This document shows positions 1 to 5,748 of a stretch of 5,818 bases of DNA, piece after piece; the stretch's first letter is position 1; every line of letters starts with the position of its first letter. The notes beneath the pieces are model-generated. The model worked only from the letters and a program-made list of their open reading frames with translations. It was not told the origin of the DNA and made no database searches. Where the stretch lies: NCBI GenBank assembly GCA_002729275.1, contig PBTP01000067.1, forward strand, positions 11,363-17,180, written 5' to 3'. The position numbers and the translations under genes were made by a program. The DNA comes from Roseibacillus sp. (lineage in GTDB: Bacteria; Verrucomicrobiota; Verrucomicrobiia; Verrucomicrobiales; Akkermansiaceae).

Positions 1-483
1 AGGACGGGCAATATCAATTTCATGGTGGGCCACATTAAGGTCCCCGCAGAAAATAACCGGTTTGTCCCGGGTGTCTTCCAGATGCCTCAAATAGTTCCGA
101 AACGCTTTGTCCCACTCCATCCGATAGGGCAGGCGACGCAGTCCGTCCTGTGAATTAGGGGTGTAAACATTGACAAGCATGAAGTCGGAATACTCAGCAG
201 AGATCACACGGCCCTCATTGTCATGCTCGTCCATACCCATGTCCATGAGGACATCCAAGGGCTCTTCTTTCGAGAAGATCGCAGTACCTGAATACCCTTT
301 CTTTTCGGCAGAGTTCCAGTAGTTGCGGTAGCCTCCCAGCTCAAGGGGAAGCTCCACCTGCTCAGGGCGGGCCTTGGTCTCCTGCAGGCAGAAGACATCC
401 GGGTTTACCTCAAGGAGGGACTCCGCTGCTCCTTTGCCGAGCGCAGCCCGGATTCCATTAACATTCCAAGAGAGTAATCTCAC
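1..483 (-). CDS. xth: Exonuclease III (AP endonuclease), N-terminal part, cut by the window edge
   Basis: This is the 5' part (161 codons) of an exonuclease III / ExoA-type enzyme of the endonuclease-exonuclease-phosphatase fold. The family cleaves DNA at abasic sites and digests 3' ends in base excision repair, with Mg2+. Visible motifs are SWNVNGIRA (residues 5-13, Asn7), LQETK (33-37, metal-binding Glu35), GYSGTAIFSK (63-72), VYTPNS (106-111, Tyr107) and GDLNVAHHEID (147-157, catalytic Asp148 and Asn150). The C-terminal part with the family's remaining Asp and the Asp-His pair lies outside the window; usual length is about 250-270 residues. The GTG at 483-481 is chosen because the protein then begins MRLLSWNVNG as the family does, and an in-frame TGA lies only four codons upstream (495-493). 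A GGGAGG run overlaps this GTG instead of sitting 5-9 bases before it. The gene follows the rpsI terminator, so it probably has its own promoter, which I could not identify. Confidence 0.96.
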   Translation of the reverse strand, partial: MRLLSWNVNGIRAALGKGAAESLLEVNPDVFCLQETKARPEQVELPLELGGYRNYWNSAEKKGYSGTAIFSKEEPLDVLMDMGMDEHDNEGRVISAEYSDFMLVNVYTPNSQDGLRRLPYRMEWDKAFRNYLRHLEDTRDKPVIFCGDLNVAHHEIDIARP

Positions 484-520
484 CTCCCAGATTCAAGGCC
501 AAACCGAGATGAGAGGCTAA

Positions 521-563
521 ACAAAAAAAGAAAAAAGCCCCAGGTCCTTGGACGAGCGGCTTT
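521..563 (-). terminator. Rho-independent terminator of the rplM-rpsI operon
   Basis: Read on the minus strand, 23 bases after the rpsI stop, AAAGCC pairs with GGCTTT (outer stem of 6 bp). Between them is an internal loop and a short GTC/GAC helix closing a CAAG loop. The stem is followed by a T-rich tract of six T, one C and seven T. Position and shape fit an intrinsic terminator that ends the ribosomal-protein transcript before the exonuclease III gene. The opposite strand has an A tract before the stem and no T tract after it, so the signal is one-directional. Confidence 0.75.
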
Positions 564-585
564 GGTTTCTGAGGCTTGGAATACC

Positions 586-984
586 CTATCGCTTGGAGAA
601 CTGAAAGCGCTTCCGAGCGCCGGGTTGACCAGCTTTCTTTCGCTCCTTGGCGCGTGGGTCACGTCTGAGGTGTCCTGCAGCCTTGAGGCTTCCGCGCAGT
701 TCGGAATCCATTTCCGTAAGTGCTCTGGCCACTGCCAGTTTGATGGCGTCAGCCTGTCCTGGTATTCCGCTGCCCTGAACCACTACCTTGAGGTCATACT
801 TGTTGACCAAGTTGGTGGTCTGGAAAGGGGCGAGAACTTCGTTCTGAAGAGGGATTGTTGGGAGATACTCTTCGAACGATCGATTGTTGATGACGATTCT
901 TCCAGTGCCTTCTGTCATCCAGATCCGGGCAACAGCAGTCTTTCTTCGACCAGTGGCAGTGTAGGTGTTTTCAGTAGCAGGCAT
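586..984 (-). CDS. rpsI: 30S ribosomal protein S9
   Basis: The 132-residue product is full-length bacterial S9 (uS9), which binds 16S rRNA in the head of the small subunit and reaches with its C-terminal tail to the P-site tRNA. Diagnostic segments are TGRRKTAVARIW (11-22), GTGRIVINNR (26-35), the S9 signature GSGIPGQADAIKLAVARAL (71-89), and a basic tail ending QFSKR, whose last Arg is the conserved tRNA-contacting residue. The ATG at 984-982 gives the normal N-terminus. No clear Shine-Dalgarno sequence precedes it (the bases before it read CTTTTCCAAA). It lies 32 bases after the rplM stop in the conserved L13-S9 order and is followed by a good intrinsic terminator, so it is the last gene of a two-gene operon. 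Confidence 0.98.
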   Translation of the reverse strand: MPATENTYTATGRRKTAVARIWMTEGTGRIVINNRSFEEYLPTIPLQNEVLAPFQTTNLVNKYDLKVVVQGSGIPGQADAIKLAVARALTEMDSELRGSLKAAGHLRRDPRAKERKKAGQPGARKRFQFSKR

Positions 985-1016
985 TTTGGAAAAGGGTATT
1001 CGCTTCCGGTAGGTAA

Positions 1017-1445
1017 TTAGATCGTGTAGGGCTCAGGCTTCTGAGCCTCCTGCTCGTGTTCAGCACCTGCGTAAACTCTTAATTTCCGCAATTGCGCTCT
1101 TCCAAGACGAGTGTGAGGAACCATGCCCCGGATTGCGCGCTCGACGAGCAGCTCAGGTCTCCGAGCTCGAACTTTCTTCGGTGTTTCCACCTTTTGGCCG
1201 CCGACGTATCCGGAGTAGCTGGTATAAATCTTCTCAGTTTCCTTGTTGCCGGTAAGTCGAACCTTCTTTGCGTTGATAATTACGACGTGATCTCCCGTAT
1301 CGACATGGGGTGTGAAGATGGGCTTGTGCTTTCCTCGGAGAAGACGGGCAGCTTCCACTGCGACCTTGCCAAGGATCTGGTCAGCAGCATCAATCACGTG
1401 CCACTTGCGGTCAACTTCAGTTGCTTTTGCAGAAAAGGTCTTCAT
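1017..1445 (-). CDS. rplM: 50S ribosomal protein L13
   Basis: The 142-residue product is full-length L13 (uL13), an early-assembling 23S rRNA-binding protein of the large subunit. Conserved segments are [16 protein letters not shown] (14-29), LRGKHKP (36-42), [20 protein letters not shown] (49-68) and the family signature [12 protein letters not shown]...LRVYAG (106-127). The last 14 or so residues are a polar, Glu/Gln-rich tail slightly beyond the core fold. The ATG at 1445-1443 gives the usual start, MKTFSAK. The bases just upstream are pyrimidine-rich with no Shine-Dalgarno match. rpsI follows after 32 bases, and a promoter candidate lies about 45-70 bases upstream. L13 represses its own operon in some bacteria; I see no leader structure here that would prove this. 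Confidence 0.98.
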   Translation of the reverse strand: MKTFSAKATEVDRKWHVIDAADQILGKVAVEAARLLRGKHKPIFTPHVDTGDHVVIINAKKVRLTGNKETEKIYTSYSGYVGGQKVETPKKVRARRPELLVERAIRGMVPHTRLGRAQLRKLRVYAGAEHEQEAQKPEPYTI

Positions 1446-1488
1446 TACGGGCGTTGTAGAGGTCAGGCCGGGATGGGAAAGGGGCGGA

Positions 1489-1517
1489 ACGCTAGGAGCG
1501 AGGCCAGTTCATGTCAA
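1489..1517 (-). promoter_or_regulatory. Candidate sigma-70-type promoter for rplM-rpsI
   Basis: On the minus strand a perfect -35 box TTGACA (1517-1512) is followed by exactly 17 bases and then TAGCGT (1494-1489), a weak -10 box matching 3 of 6 consensus bases. Transcription would begin near 1482, giving a CU-rich leader of about 37 bases before the rplM ATG. The -35 box, spacing and location are good and the -10 is poor, so this is a candidate only. Confidence 0.5.
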
Positions 1518-1670
1518 CGCTAATCCGTGGTGGCGATGAAGGAGGGGATGATGCCCCAAGACTTTAAATAAGGGCTTTCGGGCACAGATTTCGATTGCGG
1601 GGAAGAGAATATCGCCAATGATGGGGGCACGGGGCTGTGAATGCGGCTTCGGTTAACCCAATAGCAAGTT

Positions 1671-1970
1671 ATCGCAGGACCACCAAGAAGACGGAGAAGG
1701 GGCGGCCGCCGGAGGCGCCGCACGGACTACAGCGGGCCCAAGAAGGGCGCGGATGGGGAGGATAAGGCTGTCGAGGTAGAGGGGACCATTTCATCGGTTC
1801 TCGCCGGGACAATGTTCAAGGTCAAGTTGCCCAGTGACCATGAGGTCCTCGCGCACATCTCTGGTAAGATGCGAAAGCGCTTCATACGATTAGTCGTGGG
1901 CGACAAGGTAAAGATGGAAATGTCTCCCTACGATACGACCAAGGCGCGAATCGTTTACCGGGTGGGCTGA
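1671..1970 (+). CDS. infA: Translation initiation factor IF-1, with non-canonical start and Arg-rich N-terminal extension
   Basis: IF-1 is an OB-fold protein that binds the 30S A site and helps IF-2 and IF-3 during initiation. Reading ATC as the start gives 99 residues. Residues about 33-99 match IF-1 closely: [18 protein letters not shown] (34-51), the family hallmark [20 protein letters not shown] (60-79), and [16 protein letters not shown] to the end. Residues 4-25 form an unusual basic extension: two prolines, five Arg, two Gly, five Arg, then TDYSGPKK. The ten Arg use AGA, AGG, CGG and CGC codons, which argues for selection on the protein rather than a DNA repeat. The upstream in-frame stop is TAG at 1662-1664. 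Between it and the domain there is no ATG, GTG or TTG; the first in-frame ATG (1809) lies inside the OB fold. ATC at 1671 (next codon GCA) is therefore the best start, without a visible Shine-Dalgarno. Alternatives are a base error (ATG read as ATC, or a miscalled TAG after the ATG at 1641) or an indel linking to the GTG at 1637. The gene stands alone, with a terminator after it. Identity is very secure; the start is not. Confidence 0.9.
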   Translation: MAGPPRRRRRGGRRRRRTDYSGPKKGADGEDKAVEVEGTISSVLAGTMFKVKLPSDHEVLAHISGKMRKRFIRLVVGDKVKMEMSPYDTTKARIVYRVG

Positions 1971-2002
1971 GCCTGTCTCCTGATTTTTGAAGCCTTCTTG
2001 CC

Positions 2003-2025
2003 GCTGCTCGGAATAAGCAGCTTTT
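2003..2025 (+). terminator. Intrinsic terminator after infA
   Basis: Starting 33 bases after the infA stop, GCTGCT (2003-2008) pairs perfectly with AGCAGC (2016-2021) around a 7-base loop, followed directly by TTTT and then CTCTC. The 6 bp stem and short T tract make a moderate intrinsic terminator on the plus strand. It lies between convergent infA and the SulP gene. On the minus strand no T tract follows the stem, so I do not claim it ends the SulP transcript. Confidence 0.6.
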
Positions 2026-2028
2026 CTC

Positions 2029-3903
2029 TCAGTTCCCCTTTTCGGGGTCATAGAAAATCTTAATGTCGGCCTTGTCGGTGCCGAGAATCTGTTGGGCCCT
2101 CTTCAGGGCATCACGTGTCGAGATGTTGGGGTTGCTTGGCATGAAGAGGTAGAGGTTGCTCTCTCCTCTGGAACGGTCGCAACCTTCCTGCAGGACCTCA
2201 AGGACTCCTGAGAATTTCAAAACGCGATACACCTCGCGAGAGGCACCTGATATGATGATATGCCTGCCCTCTTTTCGTGCGGAGCGGATCAGGTCTTCAA
2301 GAGCAAGAACGCTCGTGGCGTCCAGATGACGGGCATTTTTCAATCGTAGAATAATAACTCTCAGGTTTTCGTCAACGAAGGTGCGCTGAATCTGGTTTCG
2401 AAAAAGTTCCGCAGCGCCAAAAAAGAGGTCGCCTTCCACGTGAACGATTGAAATGGAAGGGTTGGGGCGCTTCCGTTTTTCTCCAAGCTCCCTGAGGTCA
2501 CCTTCGTCGTTCACTTCATATTCCACGAGGTAAGGGCGGGAGGCCTTGCGGAGAAACAGTGAGATGGACAGTGCGATTCCAATAAAGATGGCGGTGTGTA
2601 GTGGCGCGAACAGGGCCGCGACAAAGCTGACGATAAGAACGAGTGCGTCATCGCGGGTGGATCTCAGGCAAATCCGAATAACACGCGGAGAAATCAGAGA
2701 TCCGGCAACAGCGATGACGAGTCCGGCAAGACAAGCCCGGGGAATGTGCTGAACGAGAGGAAAGGTTGCGAGCAGGAAGATGCCAGCGAGGCAGAGGATT
2801 CCACAGAAGAGGGAAGCAAGTCGAGTGCGTGCTCCTGATTCGTAGTTAAGAGCAGAGCGAGTGAGGGAGCCCGATGCCGGCATGCCGGCAAAGATACCGG
2901 CTGCGATGTTTGCGGCGCCCACTGACAGCATATCCTGATTCACATCAGGGCGGTCCCCGGTGCGGGACGCCAGGGATTTTGACATCACGGTGTTCTCCAA
3001 GGACGCGAGGAAGGCAATGGCGAATGCAATGGTGGAGAGCTGGGCGACCTTGTCGAGAAGTCCAGGCTGCGCAAAAATGCCAAACTCCGGGGCGAGGTCC
3101 TGAAAGGAAAATGCTTCGAATTTCGAGACCTCTGCAAAACCAAGGTTGGTCCTCTCTCCGAGGATCCAGGCAAAAAATGAAAACAGAACGAGAGTTACGG
3201 CGAAAACCGGGATGCGTCTGAAGCGGGATTGAAGCCCCAGATAACACAGGAGAGTTCCCGCTCCGAGTATAAGAGGCTGCCACTGGAGTGAGGAAAGGTT
3301 GCTCAGTAGTTTCAGAAGAATAGTGACAAAGGTGGTAGCCCCGCCCTCCATCAACTCGGTGATCCCGAGGATGTGCTTGAACTGGTTGGCAATGATCAAC
3401 GTGGCAGCTCCTGCAATATATCCGACCAGGACGCTTCTGCTGACAAATTGGAGGAGGTCTGCGACTCTCAGGATTGCGCCTACGATACAGAATGCGCCGA
3501 CCATGAGGCAGAGAAGGGGCATCAACGCGATCATCTCTCCTTTCGAGGAAGTCATTCCCGGAATGAGAAAGAAGGAGAAGATCATGAAGGCGGTCGCATT
3601 TGTTGGACCTAGAATGGTGTGCCGTGACCCGGAGAAAAATGGCGCTACGATCGCAGCAACGGCAGAGCATGCGATCCCGTAGGCGATAGGAAGTTCCGCA
3701 ATCGCTGCATAGGCCATGCCCTGTGGCAGAGCAAGAAGGGCTACATTGATCGCAGCGCGAAAGTCCTGCGTGAATTTCGCTGAGTTGTATCGTCGTAAAG
3801 GGCCGCGAATCGGCAGGGGATCAAGCCGCCTTGTTTCCTCGCTGTTTCTCTTCCGCGTGTAGCGGGCACGCCGGAGAAGATTCTGCAGGGAAAGCTTAGG
3901 CAT
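2029..3903 (-). CDS. SulP-family anion transporter with C-terminal STAS domain
   Basis: This 624-residue inner-membrane protein belongs to the SulP/SLC26 family, whose members carry sulfate, bicarbonate or other anions, often with Na+ or H+; the substrate cannot be read from sequence. After a basic cytoplasmic start (1-45) comes the SulP signature PQGMAYA (60-66) in the first membrane segment and GPTNATA (99-105) in the substrate-site region. The conserved DVNQDM...GAANIAAGIFAGMPASG block (320-345) leads to RSALNYESGARTRLASL (349-365). Many hydrophobic segments fill about 50-450. A STAS domain spans about 480-590. Its loop reads LDATS (527-531), where anti-sigma antagonists have D-S-S-G; Thr530 aligns with their phosphorylated Ser. 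A further 30 or so residues (DALKRAQQILG, IKIFYDP) extend past the STAS fold. The ATG at 3903-3901 sits 21 bases after the upstream permease gene, without a Shine-Dalgarno, so the two are probably co-transcribed. Family length and domain order are normal. Confidence 0.93.
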   Translation of the reverse strand: MPKLSLQNLLRRARYTRKRNSEETRRLDPLPIRGPLRRYNSAKFTQDFRAAINVALLALPQGMAYAAIAELPIAYGIACSAVAAIVAPFFSGSRHTILGPTNATAFMIFSFFLIPGMTSSKGEMIALMPLLCLMVGAFCIVGAILRVADLLQFVSRSVLVGYIAGAATLIIANQFKHILGITELMEGGATTFVTILLKLLSNLSSLQWQPLILGAGTLLCYLGLQSRFRRIPVFAVTLVLFSFFAWILGERTNLGFAEVSKFEAFSFQDLAPEFGIFAQPGLLDKVAQLSTIAFAIAFLASLENTVMSKSLASRTGDRPDVNQDMLSVGAANIAAGIFAGMPASGSLTRSALNYESGARTRLASLFCGILCLAGIFLLATFPLVQHIPRACLAGLVIAVAGSLISPRVIRICLRSTRDDALVLIVSFVAALFAPLHTAIFIGIALSISLFLRKASRPYLVEYEVNDEGDLRELGEKRKRPNPSISIVHVEGDLFFGAAELFRNQIQRTFVDENLRVIILRLKNARHLDATSVLALEDLIRSARKEGRHIIISGASREVYRVLKFSGVLEVLQEGCDRSRGESNLYLFMPSNPNISTRDALKRAQQILGTDKADIKIFYDPEKGN

Positions 3904-3924
3904 TTGTATTTAGTTGAGTGAGAA

Positions 3925-5196
3925 TCAGCGGAAGCTGGCACGTCGGAAGAGCCATATCCCAATAATGAAGCAGAGGGCATTGGGAAGCCAGAGGATGGAG
4001 AGGACTAAGGGTAATGGGGCATCTTCAATCTGCTGGGCGAAAATCAAGAGGCCAAAGTAGGCGGCAGCCACAAAAAGGCTGATGAGAAGGCCGTTAGAGG
4101 TCTCGCGACGGCGCGCCGAGATTCCAAGGGGAATGCCAATCATGGCGAAAGACAGACAAGCCAGAGAGATCGAGCGCCGCTTGTGAATTTCAATATTAAG
4201 TTCTGCCTGAAATCGCTTTTCTCGGGCAATCGCGGTTTCTAGTTCCTCTACCCTCCTCGGGGTCAGAGTTTCAGCCGGCAGTTCGTCATCTTTATCAAGA
4301 CCTGATGGAAAGGTTGTCCCGGCAGGAAGGCCAGGGGATTGGGCCGGAATCTCTCCTGAGAGTTCCATACGAGAGAGCTCTTCTCGTTTCCGGGATTCCA
4401 AGATGCGAATTGGAGCGTCGTCGTTGGTGATGTCCGACGGTTTATTCCTTTTTTTGCTAGTAGCGGAAAAGTCGATCAGGACAGGCTCCATTTCCGTTGC
4501 CCTGATGGGGATCGGGGAAACTTCGTCTTTGTCCATGGAGATCTCGATGAAGGGGTTAGAGAGCTTGAGCCGGAGTTGCTTCTCCTCCTCATTGACATAG
4601 AGGTCAACTTCCTCAGCAAACATATAGGCCTCCAGATTTGCATCTCGTCCCTGTCCTGAGAACTTGTAGATGTGAAGCCCACGGAGAAGTCCGGTTTCGT
4701 CCTCGGCTTCAGCGTAGACTCTCTGGCTTGGGAACCGTGAAATCACGACCCGGGGTTTAATCAAATTGCGAGGGTCTTTCCGAACAGCTTCGTAGAGGAG
4801 GTTGCGCGAGGCATCCTTGGCCTGTGGGGCGGCAGTCCCGGTGAGCCACCAGCACAGTCCGGAGAGACCTGCCGCTACCAGAAGAACGGGAAAGGCGAGC
4901 CGGGGTAGACTGAGGCCCGCCATTCTGAGGCTAAGGAGTTCGTTGTGGCTGGAGAGGCGCCCAAAGCTGAGAAGGGTCGAGGCGAGGAACCCCCAGGGGA
5001 GGGTGAACATCAAGGTGAACGGGATGATCAGGAGGATGAACTGCCCCATTAGTTCAAGAGGAGCGGCCTGCTCCACGAGGAGGGGTCGAATTTTCCTGAA
5101 CAGCTGCCCAAGCACGAGGACCACGGTGAGCAGGGAGACCCCGAAGATCGTGCCATAGAGAACCTGCCAGCCGATGTAACGGTCCGCGATACGCAT
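3925..5196 (-). CDS. LptF/LptG (YjgP/YjgQ) family lipopolysaccharide-export permease
   Basis: LptF and LptG are the membrane halves of the LptB2FG ABC transporter, which pulls lipopolysaccharide from the inner membrane and passes it to the LptC-A-D bridge. The 423-residue product has the family's plan: three N-terminal membrane segments (about 14-34, 50-78, 100-122), a large periplasmic domain (about 123-335), then three more (about 342-360, 370-388, 397-417). The cytoplasmic coupling-helix motif FGRLSSHNELLSLRMAGLS (78-96) is the clearest diagnostic; in this family it contacts the LptB ATPase. Usual length is about 350-370 residues. The excess lies in a polar, Pro/Glu/Lys-rich stretch at about 245-325, just before the fourth membrane segment. 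Only one such permease is present, so its partner and LptB must be elsewhere, and I cannot decide between LptF and LptG. The ATG at 5196-5194 gives a normal first helix. A gene for a SulP transporter follows after 21 bases. Confidence 0.93.
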   Translation of the reverse strand: MRIADRYIGWQVLYGTIFGVSLLTVVLVLGQLFRKIRPLLVEQAAPLELMGQFILLIIPFTLMFTLPWGFLASTLLSFGRLSSHNELLSLRMAGLSLPRLAFPVLLVAAGLSGLCWWLTGTAAPQAKDASRNLLYEAVRKDPRNLIKPRVVISRFPSQRVYAEAEDETGLLRGLHIYKFSGQGRDANLEAYMFAEEVDLYVNEEEKQLRLKLSNPFIEISMDKDEVSPIPIRATEMEPVLIDFSATSKKRNKPSDITNDDAPIRILESRKREELSRMELSGEIPAQSPGLPAGTTFPSGLDKDDELPAETLTPRRVEELETAIAREKRFQAELNIEIHKRRSISLACLSFAMIGIPLGISARRRETSNGLLISLFVAAAYFGLLIFAQQIEDAPLPLVLSILWLPNALCFIIGIWLFRRASFR

Positions 5197-5209
5197 TGGA
5201 CTGTGAGGA

Positions 5210-5238
5210 ATCCTACTTTGATTGAGCTCTGGTTACAA
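5210..5238 (-). promoter_or_regulatory. Candidate promoter for the LptF/G-SulP operon
   Basis: On the minus strand TTGTAA (5238-5233, 4 of 6 to the -35 consensus) is followed by 17 bases and TAGGAT (5215-5210, 4 of 6 to the -10 consensus). Transcription would start around 5203, only about 7 bases before the ATG at 5196, so the message would be nearly leaderless. Such matches arise by chance fairly often; the location and the lack of a Shine-Dalgarno sequence make it worth noting. Confidence 0.35.
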
Positions 5239-5264
5239 GCGGAGCTTCCGAGTGATAATGAGTG

Positions 5265-5505
5265 GGTACGGATCTCCTCAAAGACCTTGTGAGAGAAATA
5301 CCGCTCCATCCGGTCCGGGAAGACGGGGGCTACCTGAGCAGATCAGTCCGCGTCGCCATGCCTTCTCGAGAATATGAAGAGCAATGCGACCCTTCGGAGA
5401 GCCACTTGGATTGAGATACTCCAGCTTGCACCAGATTCCAGGTTTGTTACCACCGAGAGATATCGTTCTGATCTGGTGCAGGTAACTGTTGATCTCGGGG
5501 AGCAC
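5265..5505 (-). pseudogene. Relic of a cysteine synthase-like PLP enzyme with the middle deleted
   Basis: Two pieces of a cysteine synthase / cystathionine beta-synthase family protein are readable. In the frame from 5505, residues 16-58 include SLGGNKPGIWCKLEYLNPSG, the PLP-lysine loop SPKGR (SVKDR or similar in active enzymes; the Lys is kept, the usual Asp is Gly), then IALHILEKAWRRGLI. The frame loses similarity near 5332 and stops at 5278. From about 5340 another frame reads VFPDRMERYFSHKVFEEI, which resembles the extreme C-terminus of these enzymes (the E-R-Y-L/F-S motif). A complete enzyme is about 300-330 residues, so roughly 200 or more codons, including the phosphate-binding SGNTG loop, are missing at the junction. 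The N-terminal GNTPL motif also seems lost: only YLHQI precedes RTISLGG. A TAA lies directly upstream (5517-5515). It cannot encode an active enzyme. It sits just upstream of the permease promoter candidate. Confidence 0.7.
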
Positions 5506-5700
5506 GAGTGATGGTTACACGAGGCTGTGTCGCAGGCAACGTCATGCTCGGAGCGGCTACTGCGAGGGGGTTATGGGGATTTGGCCTCCATGCTTGAGCG
5601 GGAAATTGCCTGCCAGATTGAGGGAAGGGTAGGCTGAGGAGTCCTCTCTGAATCAGCTGAAGAAACTCTGTTGAAGCCGCCACGTTGCGGTTTATGCCCT
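5506..5700 (+). other. Intergenic region without a recognised gene
   Basis: No complete gene is recognised here. The plus-strand frame at 5512-5637 reads without stop and includes GDLASMLEREIACQIEGRVG, which looks protein-like but has no family I can name, and it ends in TGA at 5635. The same frame then stays open from 5638 into the signal-peptide gene at the right edge. This may be the degraded end of an older gene. A small inverted repeat, AAGCCGC / GCGGTTT (5674-5680 and 5687-5693, one G-T pair), has no T tract and no clear role. Given the adjacent relic, the whole stretch looks like decaying sequence. Confidence 0.3.
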
Positions 5701-5748
5701 ATGAAGAGAGGACTAGCTCATTTCGCTGCGCTCGCTACAATGCACTCC

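Noticed and set aside
562..1020. Plus-strand open frame of 152 codons
   Set aside because: It is antisense to rpsI, which is certain from its conserved protein; this frame shows no family motif.
1092..1523. Plus-strand open frame of 143 codons
   Set aside because: It lies antisense to rplM and its promoter region, with no recognisable domain.
1509..1652. Minus-strand frame reading APIIGDILFPAIEICARK and onward to a TGA that overlaps the TTGACA box
   Set aside because: It looks mildly protein-like but has no start codon after its upstream stop, and I recognise no family; it could be a remnant, but the evidence is too thin.
1520..1723. Minus-strand open frame of 67 codons between rplM and infA
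   Set aside because: Its N-terminal part is the antisense of the infA Arg block, and no motif or ribosome binding site supports it.
2945..3670. Minus-strand open frame of 241 codons inside the SulP gene
   Set aside because: It is an alternative frame of the same strand with Arg/His/Ser-rich composition and no domain; the SulP frame carries all conserved motifs.
5447..5683. Minus-strand open frame of 78 codons upstream of the cysteine synthase relic
   Set aside because: It is low-complexity (Pro/Ala/Gln-rich), overlaps the relic in a different frame and has no recognisable motif.
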